Shown here piece after piece: positions 1 through 12,979 of a DNA stretch of 64,000 bases (position 1 is its first letter; each line of letters starts with the position of its first letter). Origin of the DNA: Reticulascus tulasneorum. Taxonomy: Eukaryota; Ascomycota; Sordariomycetes; Glomerellales; Reticulascaceae. The position numbers and the translations under genes are program-made. The notes under the pieces were generated by a model that did not search any database, had not been told where the DNA came from, and worked only from the letters and a program-made list of their open reading frames with translations. The stretch is from positions 744,001 to 808,000 of the forward strand of contig LSAX01000011.1 in the NCBI GenBank assembly GCA_001557505.1. The letters run 5' to 3'.

Positions 1-1883
1 TCGAAGGTAGGCCATTGCCATTTGCTCCCATACGGAGACCTAGTGGTGTTGCTTTTGCGAAGGGGTGTTAGTTGAACTTTCCTACCCATCCTTACATTCC
101 ATGGGAGGGATCAAGAGGTTTAACTGGCTGGCTTTGGACGGCACGCGGCTTGGCATGAGCTGATTTGGATGACAGGCGTGCTCCGAGACGACTGGTTGAT
201 GAACAAACCTAAAAGATCTAAGGCGGAACTGTTGGAGTATGCCCTAGATAAATGATATAAGAGAGAGTTTATGCAGGGTGCAGTAGTAATCTGCACTCCG
301 GCCAAATAAACTAGCGGGAGGAGCATGTCAGTCGGCCATCACGAGCCTCGGGTAAGATAAATTATTACCCTCTACATGCATACTCGAAAAGTGTACTCGT
401 GCCTTGGACCGGCGACACTCAGACAAGGCATCGTGAATGCCGTCCGCCGTCGGGGTGAACCTTATTCTTATCTGCTTGCGCAGACTTGAACGAAGCCAGC
501 CCGGTTAGGGCGTCCGGGAAAAAAACCTGTTCCTTCCTGAGACACTCTGGTTGCCAATGCAAGCTACCTTAGTACGACACGAATGAATCCGATGAGCTTG
601 TTAGAGAACACAGGCGTGAAACTCGACTCGAAAATGCGTACGAATACGGGCCTCCAGGTTCGCATTTCGGGCTCTTTCGTTGTTCATTCACTGTGCTGTA
701 CGAAGTACAGTACACGCGGCCATCACATCCTGCCATGTATGTTATGGGTCGAACCCGCCCCCGGGACCTTGATTCGTCCCGGCATTGCTCTGGACCGGAT
801 GTTTCAACGTGAATGCGTGCGGACAAATTAATATGGTAGGCTACAGCAGGCTCCTTTTCACTAATATGTACGTGCAGGGACAGAGAGGGGCGCGAATGGC
901 CGCTGGAGGAATCGAGGTAGGGAGGGAGGGGGGGTGTATTCGTTGCTTGGGCGATTATATGAGCCAGGTGAGTCGACGAATCACCGCCAGTGGGGAGGCC
1001 TGCAACGCCACATCTGTCCGGCCAACCGCCTCTCCCCCCCGATCACCCCGCCAAAAAGGTACCTTCGAACATATGAAAGTTCGTACGAATGCAGAGGTAC
1101 CTCGAGAATGACAGGGCGCTGCTTGACGTTGCTGACGCAGGAACCATACTTATTAGCACTGCGTATTATGTCGGCGTGAGGATGCGAGCGGCAGCAGAAA
1201 CAAGTTCAAGGAGCCCTGGTAGCCTATGAAATCGGAATCGGTGGACGGAGCCTCAGCAGGATGAAAACAATTCGGGCAGCTTCCTTTCCAGTAGTCTCGA
1301 GCGAAACGGCATTTCTGATGCCGATAAAACCCCAAGTGTTCGGTAGTGGTCGTCTAGCGGACCTGTGGATGATGCGATGATGCAGTTCCGGGCGGTAATG
1401 TGGCCCGTTCGCAGTGCAGGTACGTACTACGTACTTCGTAGTACTGGCCTGAGCTTGAGGTGTGATATCATAGGTACTTTTTAGGTGAGGTAGGGCAGGG
1501 TCCACAGGTAGTTCCCGCACCTGCCGATCACCCTGGCAGTGGGAGAATCATCATCGATGATCCCACCAAACCATATATTTCCTCGACTCTCCGTTTTGCC
1601 TCCCGCTGCAGCTGACTCTTTCTTATTTGCTACACACCACGCCACTTTTTGACAGCTTCCCTGTGTCTCTACATATTCGCATCATCACAACACAGTATAC
1701 TCGCCCGATTGCCAAAACTTTGCGTACAGATTCTCGCGAATCCAGACTCTTACCTCCACCTCCCATCTCTGCCTTAAAAGCCTCTACCACGCGGCTTGAA
1801 AAGCTCTGGCATCCAGCTTCTCTTACTCAGCTATCAATCCAAAGAGTTTCCGATAGCCGCTATTGCACCAAACCTCCGACACC
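1..1883. other. Gene-free 5' region upstream of NCE102
   Basis: No open frame here has convincing protein character; the frames seen are short and overlap on both strands. The last 300 bases are pyrimidine-rich, which suits the promoter and 5' UTR of the NCE102-like gene. A short perfect hairpin (8-bp arms at 1424-1431 and 1437-1444, 5-nt loop) made of TAC/GTA steps lies at about 1.43 kb. Confidence 0.6.
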
Positions 1884-2399
1884 ATGGACATGATTAAGGC
1901 GATAATCCGTGCTCTCCAGCTCCTCTGGATCCTGCTCATCACCGCCCTCATTGGCAATGTCATCGCCCTCAACGTCAACAGCGCTGGCTCGGCCATGGCA
2001 GCCATCAATTTCAGCATGTTCGTCGCTGTCATTTCGTGGCTTGCGGCCCTCTACGGCCTAGCCACCTGCTTTGTCTCCTCCCTCGCAATCCCCATGGTGC
2101 AGCTACCTCTCGATGGTCTTGCGGTGTTATTCACATTTATCGACGCCATCGTCCTATCCGCTAAGCTTAAGGCCGTCAACTGCTCAAATCTCAACAACAT
2201 GGGTAGTGATTATATTGCCTACGGCTCGTTCGATGATACGAAACGATGCCGCGAGATCCAGGCAAGCACAGTCTTCATGTGGTTCCTCTTTGCCAGCTTC
2301 GTCGCCGGCGCATTCTTCAGCTTCCAGGATTACAGGAGAGGAGGCATTGGCGGCGGATCTGTCCGCTCCCGCCCTAGCATGGCCCAGGTTGGCGTGTAA
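1884..2399 (+). CDS. NCE102: MARVEL-domain membrane protein, NCE102 (non-classical export protein 2) family
   Basis: Single exon, 171 aa, starting at the ATG in the context ACCATGG; the frame is open a few codons upstream but without another ATG. Four hydrophobic segments are visible at about residues 9-29, 41-68, 73-93 and 128-146, with a short loop carrying Cys100 and Cys122 between the third and fourth, and a Gly/Arg/Ser-rich cytosolic tail. This four-helix MARVEL layout and length match yeast Nce102 (about 173 aa), a plasma-membrane eisosome protein that senses sphingolipid and organises the arginine-permease membrane compartment. That role is family knowledge and cannot be read from the sequence. 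Homologues in many filamentous fungi contain introns, but none is needed here. It is convergent with the MIM2-like gene. Confidence 0.85.
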   Translation: MDMIKAIIRALQLLWILLITALIGNVIALNVNSAGSAMAAINFSMFVAVISWLAALYGLATCFVSSLAIPMVQLPLDGLAVLFTFIDAIVLSAKLKAVNCSNLNNMGSDYIAYGSFDDTKRCREIQASTVFMWFLFASFVAGAFFSFQDYRRGGIGGGSVRSRPSMAQVGV

Positions 2400-3019
2400 A
2401 TGACCTCGTCATGCTCTGACAATCGCTGCGTTACGAACTTTGATCGTCGATCTCATTAGTGTGTGCAAGGAAATGGGCGATTTGGCTTATACCCGTCAGG
2501 ACATGAACAGCGGACTTCAATGTGGAAGCCCACTGTTGGCTTGGCGTTGGCGGATAGCTTTGTGTAACAAATTTTAAGGGAATTGGGGTTTCTCGTTGGC
2601 GTAACGGCATATAGCTATCATGAATGGATATGGGGCTGAGGGTGATGTGTGCATCAAAACTGCACATTATTGGAATCAGGATGTTTCCATGGGAGGCATA
2701 GTACCTTGTATATCACATATAGTTTAATTGACTCCATACACTATACCGCAATGCTTATTTTCCACAGTGATGTTATCGCCATGACTGTCGTCGTGGCAAT
2801 TCAACCAAAGAGGTTGTTACAGCCTCCATTTGATATAAGGTCTCATTTAGAAATGTGTCCATGTTTTCGACCCACGTCTATGACCAGCCCATGCGAGCGA
2901 CCCTTGAGTCTTTTGTAATACACCATTTAAATCCATGTGTTCGTTTTCGTGGTCCTCTATCCTCCGACTGACCTAGTCAGCGGCCGTCTGTGATGCATCG
3001 CGTGTAGGCCCCCAGAGAA
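2400..3019. other. Convergent 3' intergenic region
   Basis: Lies between the 3' ends of NCE102 (+) and the MIM2-like gene (-). It should hold both 3' UTRs. No coding frame or RNA gene was recognised. Confidence 0.6.
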
Positions 3020-3415
3020 TCACAATGTTGCGGCAGCCTCGGCCATTCCAGCCACCTTGAATGCCTTTTTATTCGTCCACCGTACTTCAACATTGTGCAT
3101 CCATTCCATATATCGGGCCCAACCTAGGAGGCTCATAATTAGTATCTGGTTTCATGGCGCGGCGAACGGGGCGTCCTTACTCCAGAATGCAAACTTTCGT
3201 CCAAAGTATTTCCCTGCAAACGGTACTATTACCATGGTCAGGAGGAGTTGCAATTGCTCCAGGCTCCGCTCCCATTCTGCTTGCGCGTCCGAGTCCGCTT
3301 CCGAGTCGGCGTCCGAGTCTAGCACGCTGCTGGAGATGGACGGCAACGAATCGATCTCATCATTATCGGATGGCGAGGCATCGTCGTGGATGTGGAATGA
3401 TTCGACGGAGCTCAT
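3020..3415 (-). CDS. MIM2: Mitochondrial outer-membrane import protein, Mim2-like
   Basis: Two exons on the minus strand: 3415-3181 and 3123-3020 (57-nt intron, donor GTAAGG, branch ACTAAT, acceptor CCTAG), giving 112 aa. Without splicing the frame ends after FAFW plus eight residues; splicing replaces that tail with SWARYMEW and a longer C-terminus. The protein has an acidic Ser/Asp-rich N-terminus (residues 1-48), one hydrophobic segment (about 55-70, LLLTMVIVPFAGKYFG) and a basic-aromatic motif GRKFAFWSWARY. This architecture is that of the fungal Mim2 family, partner of Mim1 in inserting alpha-helical proteins in the mitochondrial outer membrane. The start is the ATG before SSVESF; the open frame runs 93 codons further upstream but that stretch is low-complexity. 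It is divergent from eIF2-beta. The name rests on motif recognition alone. Confidence 0.68.
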
Positions 3416-3972
3416 CGTTGGAGATGGAACGGCTTTCGGGAATTGTGGGATGGGTTGGGAATGGTTTTGAAAGATTAGAGTGGCTGCCGATGCCGATAAC
3501 GCGCCGAACAGCCCAATGACTCTCCCAGACTTCGCATGTGTGCTGGGGAGACGTCGAATAATCAGGCTCGTGCAGCTGCTCGCGGTTGATGATGCATGGG
3601 CGTGAGCTTGAATCCTCCAGAAGCTCCCAACGAAATCCGATGCCGAACGGCTAGGGGGGGGGGGGGGCAATGGAACGTTAGCCGTTCCAAGCATGATTGG
3701 CGGGTTCTGGGTGGATCACGTGATCTCCAGATTTTGACTCAGTGGGCTTCTGAGTCACCACTGGCTTCCTTGCCTTCGGTTGGTGTCACGTCACTTCCAC
3801 TTCGAGACTTTCAATCAGAACTTCTAAAATAATTTCCTAATTTCTCCACACAGAGTACGAACCTCCTTTTGCATCTTACACCGTTGTATATCGAGAACCC
3901 CCACCTGAGCAGATTTTCAGTCTCACCTACCAAGCGCTAGGTCTCGTTATTCTGCCAGACATCACCGCGACC
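3416..3972. promoter_or_regulatory. Bidirectional promoter region, MIM2-like / eIF2-beta
   Basis: 557 bp between two divergent start codons. It contains a run of 14 G (3654-3667), which would sit in the 5' flank of both genes. No TATA element could be assigned with confidence. Confidence 0.5.
3654..3667 (+). repeat. G14 homopolymer
   Basis: Fourteen consecutive G inside the bidirectional promoter. The exact length is prone to sequencing error. Confidence 0.85.
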
Positions 3973-5386
3973 ATGGATGTCGAAGTGAGTTTAGCCCTCC
4001 GAGTTTCCCACCATTCTGCCCCTCCAATTCATGATTAATTACCCCACCGGCCGTCAACCCCCGACCCTGACTCTCAGGTCACCTCCAATTCAAGAGAGCT
4101 TCGGATCGCTTTTCTTGAAGTTTCCCCCCCTTAAGATTGAAAGCTCGGTTTTTTAACACCTTCTTGTGCAGGGTTCGCAACCTCCCGAGCGAAAGCAGCG
4201 AAAATCAGTAGCCTTTACGCGCGAGCAAGTAGTCGTCGACGCTGACGGCTCAGTCTCAATGGTCGACTCGACCGACGATACAAAGGAGACGGCCCAGTCG
4301 CACACGCCGCGTACGCCGCCGCTTTCCGCAGCCCTTGGAGCCTTTACTGATCCCCTTTCTCAAGCTGGCGCCGAAGATGCGGGAACGGGTGGCGATGCCA
4401 CAGTCGACGATGGCGGCCTGGACCTGTCGATGAAGAAAAAGAAGAAGAAGAAGACTGTCAAGGATGATGAGGGCGAAGCTGCCGACGGCGAAGCTGCGGG
4501 CGCGGCCGAAGACGGTGGACTCGATCTTACGATGAAGAAGAAGAAGAAGAAGAAGGTCGCCAAGGAGACGGACGATGAGTTCGCAGAGAAGCTGAAGGCT
4601 CTGGACCTGGATGGAAAGGATGAAGGTGCCGAAGCCCCGGCCGAGACGGAAGAAGGAAACATGGCTACCGGCACTGGCATCTGGGGACATGACGAAACAA
4701 AGCCACTCGGCTTCAACCCCCTCTTGAAGCGCTTCTTCAACCAACTAGCCGAGCGGAATCCCGACCACGCCCTGAGCGGCACCAAGAGCTACAAGATCCC
4801 GCCGCCACAGTGCATGCGTGAAGGTAACAAGAAGACCATCTTCGCCAATATTGCCGAGATCTGCAAGCGAATGAAGAGAACCGAGGAACACGTCACAGCG
4901 TAAGCCACAGATGAAATATCCCCCTGCTGCGGCCACCTCCTGGCTGCTTCCCCTCGGTCCTTTTTACTAACTCTACATCAGTTATTTGTTCTCTGAACTG
5001 GGAACGAGTGGTTCTACGGATGGTAGCCGGCGTTTGGTCATCAAGGGCAGGTTTCAACAAAAACAGATAGAAAATGTGCTTCGCAAGTACATCATTGGTA
5101 TGTGCACATCCCAGGCAGATTCAACGAATGTACCTTCGACAGTAAAGGCTAACTCATTGAACCAGAATACGTAACTTGCAAAACATGCAAGTCCCCGGAC
5201 ACAGTGCTATCCAAGGGCGAGAACCGTCTCTACTTCATCGAGTGCTCGTAAGTTACCTCCGCCGTACGGAAACTAGACAATCGAACTAACCTGTCACCTA
5301 GAAACTGTGGATCTCGACGGTCTGTCACGGCCATCAAGACTGGTTTCTCTGCCCAGATTGGTAAGAGACGAAAGATGCAGGGTTAA
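3973..5386 (+). CDS. SUI3: Translation initiation factor eIF2 subunit beta
   Basis: Five exons: 3973-3984, 4172-4899, 4982-5097, 5166-5247, 5302-5386; 340 aa. The first exon holds only four codons (MDVE) before a 187-nt intron. eIF2-beta is part of the eIF2-GTP-Met-tRNAi ternary complex and binds eIF5 and eIF2B through N-terminal lysine blocks. Two such blocks are visible, each a run of seven lysines after a repeated GGLDLS/T-M motif. The C-terminal half carries the conserved core ([21 protein letters not shown]) and a C2-C2 zinc ribbon, CKTC ... CSNCG, whose second cysteine pair is created across the exon 4/5 junction. The protein ends GKRRKMQG as expected for the family. All splice sites preserve frame and family sequence, so the model is firm. 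Confidence 0.95.
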
Positions 5387-6168
5387 GATCTATTGCATGC
5401 GGACTCAGGACCATCGCAATGCTTATCTCGGCTCTATGCCGTAGTGTATCTGTACATACTGCCTCTCCAAAGTTTGAGAAGCTGCTAGTATGCAGCATGG
5501 ACAAGGTAGTAGGTAGTTTGGATGGCAGATAGAAACAAATCATGTTTGCCAATATCCTGCTCTATGTTGACTTGGCAGGCAACAGCACCATTAGGCTTTA
5601 TCTGCGTAAAGTAATGGGCACGGCGCTGTCAAATGATTGGCAATGTATAACACACAAAATCCTAGTCTGAGAGGACGCGTAGTTTTGCAGATGCTCGCAT
5701 CAGTGTCCAATGTGTTGTTTGAAAGTAGGCATGAAAGTATGCATGAAAATGGAAATGCACTCAACTCCAGCGTAGGACACAAGACCTGTGTTAGAAAGAT
5801 ATGAGTAATTTTAAATTGCACACCCAAGAATAGTATATACTTATGATTCAAAATGCTTGCTGGAAAGGCGTGGGATATTTTAGGAGCAAATCCTTGACAT
5901 GGAGGAGTCCCAAGTTTCTAGATAGGTCTTTACAGTGTGAAAGTGTGGACCGGTGATAGGCGGGCACACACGCCCAGCGAAGGAAGGCCATCTGACCCAA
6001 GTCTCAACTGCGCAACCACAAAGCTCACCACAATCACTCGAGTATCCTAGTCGGGATTTATTTAGCGGCTTTTCGATTTTGAGCCTCTATCAAATCTAGA
6101 ATCCGTCTTTTTCACCCGAGATCTATTTTTTGCTCTCTCTTATCATTTTCTCGCTGACAACACACAGG
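5387..6168. other. Intergenic region eIF2-beta / FAD oxidoreductase
   Basis: 3' UTR of eIF2-beta followed by the 5' flank of the next gene on the same strand. The stretch at about 5.6-5.9 kb is A/T-rich. No coding signal was seen. Confidence 0.6.
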
Positions 6169-7747
6169 ATGACGGGCACAACCGCCTTACAAGAATGGCA
6201 GGCGGACCTGCCGTCCGTCAAGAGCACCAACTCGTACTGGCACAAGAGCCCTTCTAAGGTCCTGCTGGGCCACCGCACGACCAAGGACCTTCCGGCGACG
6301 GCTGATGTGGTTATCGTGGGGAGCGGGATTACGGGCGCGATGGCGGCGCGGAGCTTGAAGGAGGGGTGGGCTGAGGACGCCTCCGTGGTGATGCTTGAGG
6401 CGAGGGAGGCTTGCTGGGGAGCTACGGGCCGAGTAAGTCTTCCTCTCATGAGACATGAGTTTGATTTAAGTCTTGAGAGATTGAGAGATATTGTCTCCAG
6501 AAGGGGGGTGCTGGGGATGAAGATCATATGTCTCCCGGGTTCTTGATAGTCAAGAGCACGGCTCGGCTTCTAAGTCACTACATGAGGCCGAAGATATCAC
6601 GACTGACCAGGTACAGAACGGCGGCCATTGCCAGCCAATAATCTACGCCCCACCACCACACATCGCCCTCTTTGAGCTCCAGACCTTCTCCTTTCTGCGC
6701 GATCTTGTCGCCACAAACTCCATCCCCTGCAACTGGGTCTCCACCACTGGCGTCCACGCCTTCTGGACCCACGATCTTTTCTCCCGCGCCGCAGCCAGAG
6801 TCGCCGTCCTGCCCCCGGACTTGGCCGCTGCGGCTCGTCTTGTCACGGACGCGGAGGAGCTGGAGGCGCTCGGTGTGCCCGGTGCGATCGGAGCTGTCGT
6901 CCAGGCGAATGCGGCGGGGCTGTGGCCGTACAAGCTTGTGAGCTGGGTGCTGGAGGACTTGTTGCGCAGGTTCGGGGAGCGGCATTTTAACCTGCAGACC
7001 AAGACGCCGGTCACGCGCTTGCAGCGGCTTGGTGATGGTGAGGGAGCGAGGTGGGTTGTCCATACGCCGCGGGGTCAGGTCGCAGCACGACATGTCCTAC
7101 TCGCCTCGAACGGATACACATCCCACCTGCTCCCTTCGTTCGCGGAACTCATCGTCCCGGTACAAGGCCAGGTCGCCGCTCTGCTGCCCAAGACCGGTCC
7201 GCCGCCGCAGCTGGGGCACACCTACGTGTTCCTCGCCCTCCCGTCCGCCACGCCGGTCAGCGAGGACTACCTCATCCAGCGGTACGGCACCGACCACGAG
7301 CTGGTGTTCGGAGGGGGCCGGACGCTCGGCTCCGGCGGCGGCATCGGCGTTTCCAGCGACGAGAACCTCGATCCCGTGGTGGGCAGGTATCTGCGCAATG
7401 CGTTGAACGAGGCGCTAGATGTCGGGTTGGAAAGCGCGGAAGAGATGAAGGCCCTGTTCGAGTGGACGGGCATCATGGCCTTCTCGCGAGATGGGCGTCC
7501 GTGGGTGGGGAATGTGCCGGAGGGTCTGGGTGGTGGGGACGGGCTATGGATGTGTGCTGGGTATACGGGCCATGGTATGCCGCAAGCAAGCCTCTCTGCA
7601 AAGGCGGTGGTGGAGATGATGGGAGGTGCAGAGCCAAAGGACGTGAATCTGCCACCCGAGTTCGTCGTCAGCGAGAGCAGGGCTCAGCTGGCGAAGGGTT
7701 TGGATTCGATCCAGATCCAGGACGAGAAAGGCATGTTTACAGTATAA
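6169..7747 (+). CDS. FAD-dependent oxidoreductase, DAO (D-amino-acid oxidase-like) family
   Basis: Two exons, 6169-6432 and 6617-7747 (184-nt intron, GTAAGT donor), 464 aa. The ADP-binding fold is evident near residues 46-56 (DVVIVGSGITG), followed by the GATGRNGGH motif typical of glycine/gamma-glutamylputrescine-oxidase-like members; this motif is assembled across the splice junction, which confirms the intron. Near the C-terminus CAGYTGHGMP matches the second FAD-contact region. The enzyme probably oxidises a secondary amine or amino acid and makes hydrogen peroxide; the substrate cannot be told from sequence. No signal peptide and no clear C-terminal peroxisomal signal (ends MFTV). Codon use is GC-rich in the second exon. 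Convergent with SNF1. Confidence 0.88.
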
Positions 7748-8187
7748 GGCACAGTCGACTTGGTGACAATCACTACAAACACGGCATTGCTAGGCCGGGC
7801 TATAAGAGTGTAAACATCTGAGCACGTAGATGGTTAGTAAGATAGCGTCCCAGAGGAGAGCATATAACAGCGTAGAATATTTCAAATTTCACAACAGCCA
7901 CCCCATCTATATGTGTAAACGATGAGAAGCCACAAAGCCGACCACTACCATTCAGCAAAGAACCATATCCTCCTCAGGGTATACCAAAATCCAGAACCCT
8001 CTCTGCGGAACCCCCGCCGAACTCCAAACTCAATAAATGTTGTTTGCCCATGGCCGCTTGAACAGCCCCCATTGTGCCATTCTAGAGTAGTGTCGAGAAC
8101 CCCGATTTCTGAAGGATTCCAGAGCTATCCCACAGCAGAGAACGAAACCCAGAAGAGATGAGAAGCTAGCGCTGCGACGGGATTACC
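7748..8187. other. Convergent 3' intergenic region
   Basis: 440 bp between the stops of the FAD oxidoreductase (+) and SNF1 (-). It is A-rich, as for paired 3' UTRs. No gene was seen. Confidence 0.6.
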
Positions 8188-10533
<2,346 letters not shown>

Positions 10534-11742
10534 GGCGTTTGCGGAGGGCGGGTCGTCTGCTTTTGAGGGTTTGAACACTGTCGACTCGGGAGGAAATGAC
10601 GATGTTGGAGGGGAGCCGGCAGCCATGCAAGAGGCTCCCTTCCCTGCCCGTGTCCTACTTCGGGTGCCGCTAGTGGGGCACGGTCCAACCATATTAGGTG
10701 GCGGTTCGCCGGATGTTCAGCGGCTCTCAGTGGACAGCGTTATCGGTTACAGGGGACCCTTCAGTGCTGCTTGTGCCATAATTGGTGGGACCAGGTTTGG
10801 GGTCAAAGTGGTGTCGGGGTGAATCGGGCAGCGGTGCGTAACGCGGCGCTGATGATATTCTGCTTGTCTAAGACGCCCCGCCAGTGTCTTGAAAAAAAGT
10901 TGATTGTGTGCTCACTCCATTGCGGCGACAAAACGACACTCAGTATTTGGCCGCCTCTTAATAGAGTCATAATGACGGCATTTCCAATTTTGCCTCTCTC
11001 GTCACTTCAACGCCGACCATGAATCATTAAGGAACAAGCAACGAGACCTCTAATGGCTCATTCCACCAGCCCACACACGTTGGCCGAGCTCGGAAGATCT
11101 CGAAACGATGTAATAGCGGCTGCCATCAAATATCACGTCCAGGGCAGCGGGAAAGCCGCATTTCCAGTAATCTGACTCAGGAAAACGCCCGCCGGATCAA
11201 GCCTGCATATCATCTTCCCGTTGGGGTTGTACTTGCGATCAGCGACCTGCATCGGCTAAAAGCCTTGCCTAGCAGAAAACTTGGCCTGCAGCGCTACAGC
11301 GCCATTGCAAGTTGAAGCGCCTTATCCGCTCAGAGCTGAAAAGCAATTCGGGACTTCACCATCCATGAACTATAGACTGTTGACCGCCAACTGCGGATAT
11401 ACTCAAGTCTAAGGCTTGGGTTCTGGGCTTGTGAGGGTTGCCGGTTCGCATAATACTTATGAGACCTCCCATGCCGGATTTCGGTTCCCAATACGGACTT
11501 CAGACCAGGATAGTATACCGAGCTTGGATGAGGACAGAGGTTATGTGCCTGTGTTGCCATGTGGTGAGCCGCAAGGGCCCTTTCATTACTTGACTGAACT
11601 TGGAGCATCAACGTACATCGCTCTACTTTTCCCCCACTGCATCGGAGTGTACAATGATCAACAAGAGTTAAATGCTCAGGACAGCCTCGGTATGAGAAGG
11701 TGTACATGTGAATCCGATCAGACTGCAACCCTTGCATCTTTG
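10534..11742. other. SNF1 upstream region and 3' flank of the next gene
   Basis: 1.2 kb between SNF1 and the unknown gene, both on the minus strand. The first 160 bases continue the SNF1 frame without a stop, so part may encode an N-terminal extension or a 5' UTR. A CCAAT pentamer occurs on the minus strand near 10785. No gene was identified in the rest. Confidence 0.55.
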
Positions 11743-12586
11743 CTAAGACTCGTCCCTCTGTTCCTCCGTTCGTAACCTCTCTATAAGTTTCTCTCTCAAG
11801 AAAGGGCTCAAGCCAAGGCTGTATCGCTTATTGTCAGTAATCGTATGTAGCATGTCTCCCATGTGCTGGCAACTCACATTCCCTCGTTCGTAATGATCCT
11901 GTATGTTCCACTGGGCTGGAGTTTTCCAACAAAGTTTCCACTCCGGTCGACCTCCACGCTTCCCAGTATATCTTCGGGCCACGCTATCCGACCAAAGTCC
12001 GGCGGATTTCTCGAGTCGCTGAGATGGACATGGCCACCTCTTCCACCACCGCCGGCACCTCCTTGAGAACTTGCTCCCCCAGCTCCTGTGCCACCGGCGC
12101 CACCTCCGCCGCTGAGTTTACTTGACGAGCCTTTGGTACCGTCTCTGCGCTGATTGGGGAAGAAAGCACCTCCAGATCCTAGATTCGTGCCACCCGGGCC
12201 GGCAAACGCCTGTGCCTGAGCTTTCAAGTCCTGGTCATCGTGCGCATTCTCGGCAAGGACGTCGTTCAGTATAGAGAGGAATTGGTGGTTTTCGGTGAAG
12301 GACTTTGGAGTAGGTGGATTCGTAGTCGAGAAGCCAATGGCTAGCCTCATGTTCGGGGGCTCATTTTCTAGGTATGTCAGGAGATATGATGCCCTCGAAG
12401 AATCTTGAGGGAAGATTTTCTATGAGTCTATGTTAGAGAAGCCCAAGCAGACTATAACCGCTGTAACAGCTAGGAGACAGCATTTGACCCTCCACTCACG
12501 ATGTGTGGATTTGAAGAAAGGCTGGAAACAGTGCGATAGAACACAGGTTTCCACCTTGGTATGAATCGCGCTACTGGCGCCAACAT
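11743..12586 (-). CDS. Conserved fungal protein of unknown function, glycine-rich
   Basis: Three exons on the minus strand: 12586-12500, 12419-11878, 11818-11743 (introns 80 and 59 nt), 234 aa. The model joins well: a short basic N-terminus (MLAPVARFIPRWK) that could be a mitochondrial targeting segment, then a segment with SSRASYLLTYLENEP and FSTTNPPTPKSFTENHQF, a strongly glycine-rich linker (GGGGAGGTGAGG), and a C-terminal part with PPDFGRIAWPEDILGSVEVD, PSGTYRI and LGLSPFLREKL. I recognise this layout as one recurrent in Pezizomycotina but know no assigned function. No catalytic motif is evident. It is transcribed divergently from DPB2 with 393 bp between start codons. Exon structure is supported by consensus splice sites and continuous frame. 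Confidence 0.8.
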
Positions 12587-12979
12587 GTCGAGGTCCGTTC
12601 AGTTGCTAATTGAATGCTAGCTGTCGATGGAGCTGGAATTGTATGACCCGACTCTTTTGAAGCTATCGTTCATATCACCCTAGTTAAGCCAATGACGCCG
12701 TTATAGACAGGGGTGCACAAAACGCTATGGCCACTGGAAGCTCTCAATTTAGCGGGCCGAGAACCACCCGACGCGCTTGCAGCCACTGTAGCTGGTCAGA
12801 CGCGTCTGCACTTCCGACCGAACGCGTCCCAATTAAACAAAGGAGGGCAGTGCTTCGAGGCACACTTGTGAGTGGGCTGAATGAATTGTCAATACATCAC
12901 CACCTTCGTTTTAGCATTTCTCCAGGCTTAGACATCGGCAACGATTTCTAAGACCTTTGGAAACGTCAGAGGGATAGTC
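12587..12979. promoter_or_regulatory. Bidirectional promoter region, unknown protein / DPB2
   Basis: 393 bp between divergent start codons. It contains ACGCG cores (for example GACGCGCTTG near 12770, GACGCGTC near 12800 and AACGCGTCCC near 12823), which resemble MCB-type elements that drive DNA-replication genes at G1/S in yeasts. The motif match is seen; its use here is inference. Confidence 0.45.

Noticed and set aside
745..757. GGGTTCGACCC on the minus strand as a tRNA T-arm
   Set aside because: No acceptor, D- or anticodon arm can be built upstream.
3057..3519. Plus-strand frames over the MIM2-like gene
   Set aside because: They are antisense to a spliced gene with family motifs and have no domain.
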